From assembly GCA_036675475.1 (NCBI GenBank), contig JAKFEY010000082.1, forward strand, positions 1-56,909: a stretch of 56,909 bases of DNA, read 5' to 3'. Source of the DNA: JALYRV01 sp036675475. GTDB lineage: Bacteria > Acidobacteriota > Vicinamibacteria > Vicinamibacterales > SCN-69-37. A model generated the notes under the pieces. That model was given only the letters and a program-made list of their open reading frames with translations, had not been told where the DNA came from and searched no databases. Made by a program: the position numbers and the translations under genes. Positions 49,230 to 55,032 of the stretch are shown in pieces; positions within the stretch are counted from its first letter, which is position 1; every line of letters starts with the position of its first letter.

Positions 49230-51917
49230 TTACTTATCCACAGTGGAGACGAGGACGACGTCGGAGCTCAGGCGGCCGCGCACCACCGCCAGCCGCTTGG
49301 AATCGGGCGCGCTCGCGTAGTTGAAGATCTGCTCGGCGCCGAACTGCGTCACCGGCACCGGCACGGGCGTGGCGATCGCGCGGCGCATCAGGTTGGACAC
49401 GCCACCGCGCGTGGCGACGTAGAGAAAGCCGCGGCTGTCGCCGGTCCATTGCGCGCTCGGCGGAACGGTGTCCAGCAGTTGAATCGCGCCGCCGTCGGCC
49501 GGGAACACCGCGATCCGCTCGCCTTCGTTCGTGGAATAGTGCCCCGCCAGCCAGCGCCCGTCGGGCGACGGCATCGGCTCGTGGAAACCGGCCGGCAGCG
49601 GACCCGACAGCTTCGCGATCACCTCGGGCGACAATATCGGCAGCACGTCGCCGCCGTCGATCGACACCTTGCGCGACTCGCTCCTGGTGTCGTTGTAATA
49701 GATCCACCTGCCATCGGCCGACAGCGTCGCGCGCCAGCGCAGCACGGCATCAGGCGACAGGCGCGTGGCGCCACTGCCGTCGAGCGCCATGCGCCAGATG
49801 CGGGCCGCGCCGTCACGGTCGGAGACATAGACGATGTAGCGGCCGTCGCTCGTGACGCGCGGCGACACGTCCTGCCCCGGGTTCGTCGTCAGCTGCACGC
49901 GGCGCGAGCCGTCGGCGTTCATGATCCAGATGTCGGGGTTGCCGCCGGCTTCGGTCGTATACACGATGCGGCCGTCGGGCGTCCATGCGATGCCCTGCGC
50001 CCCCTCATCCGCCGACGCCTCCGCGGTGATGGCCGACGCGCTCGCCGCATCATCGGCCGCCATCGTCCAGATCGCGGAGCGGCGTTCGTTGCGGATGGCG
50101 ACAAACGACCGTCCGTCAGGCGCGACGTTCAGGCCCGAATAGCTCGAGAGATCGTTGGTGAGCCGCCGCGCGTCGCCCGCGGGATAGCTGACGAGAAAGA
50201 TCTGGTTCGACGATTCGCCGGCCGATTCCTGTGCGTTGGCAAGCAGGCCGCTGCCGTCGGGCAGCCAGGCCACGCGCGACACCTGCCGCCAGTCGGGCGT
50301 CGACAGCACCGTTTCCGTCTTTGCCTCGACATCGATGATGACGATTTGGCCGCGAAGCTCATCGAGGTTGCGGCCGGTCGCGGCGATGCGCGTGCCGTCG
50401 GGCGACCACGCGATGCCCATCAGCGTGTACTCCAGCGGCCGGTCGCGGACGATGAGCTCCCGTACGCTGGTGCCGTCGGCGCTGGCCACCATCACCGCGC
50501 TCCGTGCGCGATCGGGAAACCCGCGGATGAACGCAAACTCGCGCCCGTCGGGCGAGAACGCGAGCGACGTATCGACGTCTTCGAGCACCAGGCGCGCGCC
50601 GCCGCCAAGGATGGGCACCTGATACAGATTCGCGATGTTGTCCGAGCCCGGATAGATCGCGTAATACAGATGATTGCCGTCGGGCGAAAACGTCAGGCCC
50701 GTGTAGCGCACGTTGGCCGGCGGCACCACTTCCACGTTGCTCGTCGTCGCAATCTGCCGCAGCCACAGGCTCTGCTGGCCGTCGCGGATCGACACGTGCG
50801 CGACGTAGCGTCCGTCGAGCGACATGGCCGCAAGGCCGGCGGTGCCGGTGGTGGTGAGGCGCGACAGCTTGATCGCGTCGAACGGCCGCGTCGCCGCTGC
50901 GTCCGTGCCGCCGCCGGCGTTCCACCAGGCGGCCGCGCCCGCGGCAACGACGACCGCCGCTGCGGCAATGCCCGCCACGAGCCGCGTGCGCGACGAACGC
51001 GCGGTTGCGGCCGCCGCGGCGCGCTCGCCCGATCCGCTGATCGGCACGATGTCGCCTGACGTCAGATCATTCTTGAGCGCGCGCAGATCGTTGCGCAGAT
51101 CCTTCGCGGACTGATAGCGGTCCTCGACGTCCTTCGCCAGGCAGCGGTTCACGATCTTCGACAGCTCGCGCGGCAGGCCCGGGCGCACGTCGCTCACCAG
51201 CTTCGGCGTGTCTTTGATGATGGCCGACAGCGTCGACATGGGCGTGTCGCCCGCAAACGGCCGCATGCCCGAGGCGAGCTCGTACAGCATGATGCCGAGC
51301 GAGAACACATCCGTGCGCTGATCGACGGGCTTCCCTTCCGCCTGCTCCGGCGACATATACGCGACGGTGCCGACGATGCGGCCTTCGCCGGTGAGGGCGG
51401 CGGTGGGCATGGCGGCGGCCGCGGCGAGCTGCTCGTCTTCGCGCACCTTCGCCAGGCCGAAGTCGAGCACCTTCACGCGCCCGTCGGCGGTCAGCATCAC
51501 GTTGGCCGGCTTCAGATCGCGATGCGTGATGCCGCGCTGGTGCGCGGCGCCCACGCCGTCGGCGAGCGCGATGCCGATTGTCAGCACGCGATCGAGCGGC
51601 AGCCCGCCGGCGGGAATCAGCTCGGCGAGCGTCTGTCCGTCGATCAGTTCCAGCGTGAGGAACGCCACGCCGTCGATCTCCTCAACGGAGTGGATGGTGA
51701 CGATGTGGGGATGGTTGAGCGCGGCGGCGGCGCGCGCCTCGCGCACGAAGCGCTCGCGGCGGTCGGGATCGGCGGCGAGGGCCGGCGACAGCACCTTGAG
51801 GGCGACATCGCGTCCGAGGCGTGTGTCGTGGGCGCGATAGACCTCGCCCATGCCGCCCGCGCCGATTGGTCCACGGATTTCGTACGGCCCGATGCGGGCG
51901 CCTGTCGCAAGTGACAT
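49230..51917 (-). CDS. Ser/Thr protein kinase with TM helix and TolB-type propeller
   Basis: An 895-residue receptor-like kinase. Kinase: GAGGMGEV, VALK, HRDLKPAN, DFGLA, MSPEQ. TM helix at about 310-330 (LVAGIAAAAVVVAAGAAAWW). The outer part carries SPDG and TPDGR repeats of a TolB/WD40 propeller (LTFSPDGNHLYY, AWSPDGTRIAATG, AWTPDGRIVYTT, VSDRDGAARIWRM). It is a paralogue of the kinase at 30201 by plan, though without the 31-bp insertion. The TATAATCGCCGCC upstream string is shared with the TPR kinase. Confidence 0.93.
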   Translation of the reverse strand: MSLATGARIGPYEIRGPIGAGGMGEVYRAHDTRLGRDVALKVLSPALAADPDRRERFVREARAAAALNHPHIVTIHSVEEIDGVAFLTLELIDGQTLAELIPAGGLPLDRVLTIGIALADGVGAAHQRGITHRDLKPANVMLTADGRVKVLDFGLAKVREDEQLAAAAAMPTAALTGEGRIVGTVAYMSPEQAEGKPVDQRTDVFSLGIMLYELASGMRPFAGDTPMSTLSAIIKDTPKLVSDVRPGLPRELSKIVNRCLAKDVEDRYQSAKDLRNDLRALKNDLTSGDIVPISGSGERAAAAATARSSRTRLVAGIAAAAVVVAAGAAAWWNAGGGTDAAATRPFDAIKLSRLTTTGTAGLAAMSLDGRYVAHVSIRDGQQSLWLRQIATTSNVEVVPPANVRYTGLTFSPDGNHLYYAIYPGSDNIANLYQVPILGGGARLVLEDVDTSLAFSPDGREFAFIRGFPDRARSAVMVASADGTSVRELIVRDRPLEYTLMGIAWSPDGTRIAATGRNLDELRGQIVIIDVEAKTETVLSTPDWRQVSRVAWLPDGSGLLANAQESAGESSNQIFLVSYPAGDARRLTNDLSSYSGLNVAPDGRSFVAIRNERRSAIWTMAADDAASASAITAEASADEGAQGIAWTPDGRIVYTTEAGGNPDIWIMNADGSRRVQLTTNPGQDVSPRVTSDGRYIVYVSDRDGAARIWRMALDGSGATRLSPDAVLRWRATLSADGRWIYYNDTRSESRKVSIDGGDVLPILSPEVIAKLSGPLPAGFHEPMPSPDGRWLAGHYSTNEGERIAVFPADGGAIQLLDTVPPSAQWTGDSRGFLYVATRGGVSNLMRRAIATPVPVPVTQFGAEQIFNYASAPDSKRLAVVRGRLSSDVVLVSTVDK

Positions 51918-51931
51918 GTTGGGTGGCGGCG

Positions 51932-51937
51932 ATTATA
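51932..51937 (-). promoter_or_regulatory. Candidate -10 box (TATAAT) of the kinase gene at 49230
   Basis: TATAAT followed by CGCCGCC, 14 nt before the ATG; the same string precedes the TPR kinase. Confidence 0.5.
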
Positions 51938-52030
51938 GCCGCCAACCCATCCGTGCGCGAGAAGATCTGGAGCTGGAGCCGGCGCCGGTGGCACGCCTCT
52001 CGCACGGCTCCGGCTCTCGAGGACACACAC

Positions 52031-52408
52031 ATGCTGAACCGTAAGGATGCGCTCGCGACCATCGCGGTCAAGTCAGTGAAGGAGGCGCGCCGGTTTTATG
52101 GCGAGGTGCTCGGCCTCGCGATCGAGGAGTCGGGCGAGGAGGGCGTGCTTACCGTCAAGAGCGGCAACACGCCGGTGCTCGTGTACGAGTCGCAGTTCGC
52201 CGGCACCAACAAGGCCACGGCCGCGACGTGGATCGTCGGCGCCGACCTCGACGCCATCGTCGCCGCGCTGAAAGAGCGCGGCGAGACGTTCGAGCATTAC
52301 GACTTTCCCGGCACCACGCGCAAGGGCGACATCCACGAGGCCGGCAAGACGCGGGTGGCGTGGCTGAAGGATCCGGACGGCAACATCCTGTCGCTCGTCA
52401 ACGGATAG
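52031..52408 (+). CDS. VOC-superfamily (glyoxalase/bleomycin-resistance-like) protein
   Basis: A 125-residue protein with two betaalphabetabetabeta-type modules: DALATIAVKSVKEARRFYGEVLGLAI at the start and FEHYDFPG with AWLKDPDGNILSLV at the end. VOC proteins act as metal enzymes, binders or resistance proteins. The usual first metal His is not obvious here, so a binding role is as likely as catalysis. The start is ATG 52031; the frame is open upstream only as a shadow of the kinase gene. The kinase promoter region lies between the two. Confidence 0.88.
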   Translation: MLNRKDALATIAVKSVKEARRFYGEVLGLAIEESGEEGVLTVKSGNTPVLVYESQFAGTNKATAATWIVGADLDAIVAALKERGETFEHYDFPGTTRKGDIHEAGKTRVAWLKDPDGNILSLVNG

Positions 52409-52445
52409 CGCGCGGCGAGCGGGGCGTCTGCTACCCTGTCCGTCG

Positions 52446-52940
52446 ATGCGTCGCCTTGCTCCCCTTCTCGTTCTGTTTCTCGCCTGCGCGGCCGCGGCGC
52501 CGGCGCAGCATCCGCTTGCGGATCTCGTGGGCCGCACGGTCGAGGGCCGCGTCACGCGCGTGAGTGACGGCGACACGCTCGACGTGGTGCCTGACGGCGA
52601 GCGGCGCGCCATTCGCGTGCGCGTGTTCGGCATCGACGCGCCCGAGCGCGGCGAGCCGTTCTCCACGCAGGCGCGCAACCGCACGCGCGTGCTGGCGTTC
52701 AACAAGACGGTGCGCATGACCGGCGTGTCGGTCGACACCTACGGCCGCCTCGTCGCGCGGCTTCGGATTGGCGACGTCGATCTCGGGCTCGATCTGCTCG
52801 CGAGCGGCCTCGCGTGTCATTACCGCCGCTACTCCGACGATCGCGCGCAGGCGAATGCGGAGGCCGCGGCCAAGTCGCGCGCCCTGGGCTTCTGGGCGAG
52901 CGACGCGCAGAAGCCGCGCTGCACGACGGCTGTGCGGTGA
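52446..52940 (+). CDS. Exported thermonuclease-like (SNase) protein
   Basis: A 164-residue protein: signal peptide (MRRLAPLLVLFLACAAAAPA) and an SNase OB-fold domain with GRVTRVSDGDTLDVV, IRVRVFGIDAPERGE (catalytic Asp and Arg region), YGRLVARLRIG and LLASGLACHYRRYS. It likely hydrolyses nucleic acid outside the cytoplasm. Length and key residues match secreted bacterial SNase proteins. It follows the VOC gene by 37 nt and precedes a toxin-antitoxin pair. Confidence 0.92.
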   Translation: MRRLAPLLVLFLACAAAAPAQHPLADLVGRTVEGRVTRVSDGDTLDVVPDGERRAIRVRVFGIDAPERGEPFSTQARNRTRVLAFNKTVRMTGVSVDTYGRLVARLRIGDVDLGLDLLASGLACHYRRYSDDRAQANAEAAAKSRALGFWASDAQKPRCTTAVR

Positions 52941-52956
52941 GCCCGCGGAGTGGTCG

Positions 52957-52962
52957 TATAAT
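52957..52962 (+). promoter_or_regulatory. Candidate -10 box (TATAAT) of the Phd-type antitoxin
   Basis: Perfect TATAAT ends 7 nt before the antitoxin ATG, and no Shine-Dalgarno sequence is present, so the message should be leaderless. Confidence 0.6.
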
Positions 52963-52969
52963 TGTGGTC

Positions 52970-53260
52970 ATGGGGAAAGTCACGAGGGTACCGGCGGCAA
53001 GCTTCAAAACGCAGTGCCTCGAGCTGATGGACCGCGTTCGCGAGACTCGCGAGAGTTATGTCATCACCAAGCATGGCAGGCCCGTCGCGCGACTCGTGCC
53101 GTATGAGGAGGCATCTGAGAAGCCCTTCATCGGATCCATGGCCGGCACGATCCTCAAATACGAGCGCCCCTTCGATCCCATTCCAGGCGAATGGTTCACG
53201 GATCCGTTCTTGAACCCACCGCCACCCAGACGGAAGCCCTCGAGACGGAAGCGCCGCTAG
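52970..53260 (+). CDS. Phd/YefM-family antitoxin
   Basis: A 96-residue antitoxin. The family pattern is MGKVTRVPAASFKTQCLELMDRVRETRESYVITKHGRPVARLV in shortened view: an initial strand, helix, and the ITKHGRPVARLVP strand. The C-terminal part (FIGSMAGTILKYERPFDPIPGEWF) is the toxin-wrapping segment. It precedes the PIN toxin by 2 nt. The upstream open frame is a shadow of the nuclease gene; a TATAAT box just before this ATG supports the start. Confidence 0.88.
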   Translation: MGKVTRVPAASFKTQCLELMDRVRETRESYVITKHGRPVARLVPYEEASEKPFIGSMAGTILKYERPFDPIPGEWFTDPFLNPPPPRRKPSRRKRR

Positions 53261-53262
53261 GC

Positions 53263-53679
53263 ATGCTGCTCGATACCCATGCCTGGCTCTGGTCCGCGAC
53301 CAACGATGCCAGGCATCTCGGCGCGCGGGCCGCTCGCGCCATCGAGCACGCGCGCAAACGGGGCGCACTCCTGGTGTCGGTGGCCTCCATGCTTGAAATC
53401 GCGTCACTCGCGGCGGCAGGCCGTCTCGCGCTGGTGCCCACGGCCGAGACGTGGATGCGCCAATCCATCGAGCTGGGCGCGATTCGCGTCGCTGAAGTCA
53501 CCGCCACCATCGCGATCGACGCCGGCAGCATTCCGCCATCCACGCTTCCGGATCCGATGGATCGTCTGCTCGTGGCGACGGCCCGCGCATGGGCCGTGCC
53601 CCTCGTGACTCGCGACGCCGCCATCCGGGCGTATGCAGACGCGACGCGCTCGATTCGCGTACTCGACGTCTCTCGCTAG
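53263..53679 (+). CDS. PIN-domain toxin (VapC-like)
   Basis: A 138-residue PIN-domain protein. Catalytic acidic residues: MLLDTHAWLW (Asp4), MLEIASL (Glu), LPDPMDRLLVATARAWAVPLVTRD (Asp, Asp). The HAWLWS form marks the PIN subgroup that pairs with Phd-type antitoxins, as here. It starts 2 nt after the antitoxin stop. It probably cleaves RNA; target unknown. Confidence 0.9.
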   Translation: MLLDTHAWLWSATNDARHLGARAARAIEHARKRGALLVSVASMLEIASLAAAGRLALVPTAETWMRQSIELGAIRVAEVTATIAIDAGSIPPSTLPDPMDRLLVATARAWAVPLVTRDAAIRAYADATRSIRVLDVSR

Positions 53680-53752
53680 CGCGGCCTCGTCCTACTTCGT
53701 CATCGCGAACGTCTGACCGGTAAGGCGCGAGCCGTGCGGCGTGCCCGACACG

Positions 53753-53893
53753 CTATATCTCCTCCCAGGTCCGGCGGCTGATGCCTGCCTGCCGCAGGAT
53801 GACGGCCAATAGGCCTGGCCCGATGTCGCCCCGGTGGGGATTCGGGATGGTCAGCACGCGATCGGCGCGAGTCATGAACTCGTGGCGAAGCGA
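53753..53893 (-). pseudogene. hicA: HicA toxin remnant, N-terminal half missing
   Basis: The last 46 codons of a HicA mRNA-interferase can be read: RVLTIPNPHRGDIGPGLLAVILRQAGIS matches the HicA C-terminal half (normally preceded by a GxSH motif with the active His). Just upstream the sequence runs directly into the end of hicB with no room for the missing 30-35 residues, including that His. A deletion across the hicB-hicA junction probably destroyed the toxin. A 40-residue ORF from the internal ATG is possible but would lack the catalytic part. Confidence 0.75.
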
Positions 53894-53898
53894 AGCGA

Positions 53899-54102
53899 TC
53901 AGGAGGAGGGAACAGAGAGACCGCGCGCCACGCGCACGAGCACCCACTCTTCGACGACGGATGCAAGCTCGCGCCGGCACGCCTCGAGCGTGTCGCCGGT
54001 CGCAATCACGCCTTTCAAACCGCGCACTGTGGCCGCGAAGCCGTCATCTACCAGCCTGTAGTCGGCACGCGAGAGTGCCTCCTCGATGTAGGCGGTGATC
54101 AT
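53899..54102 (-). CDS. hicB: HicB-family antitoxin
   Basis: A 67-residue protein with the short HicB fold: YIEEALSRADYRLVDDGFAATVRGLKGVIATGDTLEACRRELASVVEEWVLVRVARGL. Relatives end near GLPVPP; here the end is GLSVPSS and stop, so the last residues may have changed in the deletion that removed the start of hicA. HicB usually neutralises HicA and represses its own promoter. With the toxin gone it is an orphan antitoxin, possibly on its way to loss. Confidence 0.85.
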   Translation of the reverse strand: MITAYIEEALSRADYRLVDDGFAATVRGLKGVIATGDTLEACRRELASVVEEWVLVRVARGLSVPSS

Positions 54103-54241
54103 GGGTTCATTCTATCGCCGGGGGCAGAACGGAACAACGCGCGGGCCACCGGCGTCGAGCGGCCTTATGGTCGTGTGCCCCGGCGCACTGCATGCAGCGC
54201 CGCGCCCGCCACATGCAGATCGCTAGCGCGGCACCAGGGTC

Positions 54242-54247
54242 TATAAT
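54242..54247 (+). promoter_or_regulatory. Candidate -10 box (TATAAT) of the SnoaL-like lipoprotein gene
   Basis: Perfect TATAAT, 9 nt before the ATG, with no clear -35 and no Shine-Dalgarno sequence. Confidence 0.55.
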
Positions 54248-54256
54248 CCGCGCACC

Positions 54257-54751
54257 ATGAAAAAGCCCCTGCTCGTTCTCTCTCTTGCTCTCGTGCTCGG
54301 CGTCACCGGCTGCGCAAAGCCGGCGGTCGATACCGAGGCCGAAGCGAACGCGCTGATGCAGACCAGCCGCGACTGGGCGAAGGCCGTAGCGGGAGGCGAC
54401 GTCGAGGCCGCCCTCTCCTACTGGGCCGACGATGCGGTGGTGATGGCGCCGGACCAGCCGGCCATCGTCAGCAAGGCCGCGCTGCGCGAGTTCGTGCTGG
54501 GCATGCAGAAGATTCCCGGCTTCAGTATCACGTGGGAGCCGGAGCGCGCGGTGATTTCGAGCGCCGGCGACATGGGATACCTCATCGAACACAACCGTAC
54601 GACGTTCGCCGCGCCGAGCGGAGAGATCCAGACGCAGTTCGGGAAAGCCGTGACCATCTGGCGCAAAGACGCGTCGGGCGCGTGGAAATGCGTGGTCGAT
54701 GCCTGGAACAACAACCCGACCGAGCGCGTGCTGAATCCTGCGGGGGATTAG
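54257..54751 (+). CDS. SnoaL/DUF4440-like lipoprotein
   Basis: A 164-residue lipoprotein: signal peptide MKKPLLVLSLALVLGVTGCAKP with the lipobox Cys in VTGC. The mature part has the NTF2-like cone fold of the DUF4440 type: SRDWAKAVAGGDVEAALSYWADDAVVMAPDQPAIVSKAALR, then FSITWEPERAVIS and the WKCVVDAWNNN tail. Such proteins bind or convert small molecules; no ligand is known here. It overlaps the convergent antitoxin-like gene by 4 nt. Confidence 0.9.
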   Translation: MKKPLLVLSLALVLGVTGCAKPAVDTEAEANALMQTSRDWAKAVAGGDVEAALSYWADDAVVMAPDQPAIVSKAALREFVLGMQKIPGFSITWEPERAVISSAGDMGYLIEHNRTTFAAPSGEIQTQFGKAVTIWRKDASGAWKCVVDAWNNNPTERVLNPAGD

Positions 54752-54921
54752 GCCGGGCCGGTTCCCCGGCGTATCTCGTCAACGATCTCGGATGCCGGCC
54801 TGACGTGGCCGGCCTTGGCCTGCTGCATGGACAACTCCAGGGCGCGGTGCAGGGCCTCGCGGTCGTCGTCCGTTAGGTCATCCCGGTCCGCTGCGACGCG
54901 ACCTCGGTCCTCCGGATTCAT
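54748..54921 (-). CDS. Small antitoxin-like protein (addiction-module component type)
   Basis: A 57-residue ORF: MNPEDRGRVAADRDDLTDDD is followed by REALHRALELSMQQAKAGH and VRPASEIVDEIRR. The ALHxALxxSxxQAxAGxxxxASEIVDEIR pattern matches short antitoxins of RelE/ParE-type modules (addiction module component). No toxin gene adjoins, so it is an orphan. A perfect 17-bp palindrome lies 38 nt upstream of the ATG (54959-54975) and could be its operator or that of the divergent nuclease gene. Confidence 0.7.
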   Translation of the reverse strand: MNPEDRGRVAADRDDLTDDDREALHRALELSMQQAKAGHVRPASEIVDEIRRGTGPA

Positions 54922-54958
54922 GGCTTCAGGTTACGCGCCGGCGCGAGACGATGCAACG

Positions 54959-54975
54959 GTTGCAGAATCTGCAAC
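54959..54975. promoter_or_regulatory. Perfect palindrome GTTGCAGAATCTGCAAC in a divergent promoter region
   Basis: Perfect 17-bp palindrome with a central A, between the antitoxin-like gene (minus) and the nuclease gene (plus). It shares its GCAGAATCTGC core with 12134-12144 and, with one change at the centre, with 47272-47282. Confidence 0.6.
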
Positions 54976-55032
54976 AGTAGCGGCTGACCTGCTTGACCTC
55001 CGGCGCCGCCCGCGCCAAGATCGGGCCTTCCC

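Noticed and set aside
53694..53752. A short minus-strand frame ending TGQTFAMTK as the tail of another gene
   Set aside because: Only about 18 codons after the hicA stop, no start and no domain; it may be a gene remnant but cannot be supported.
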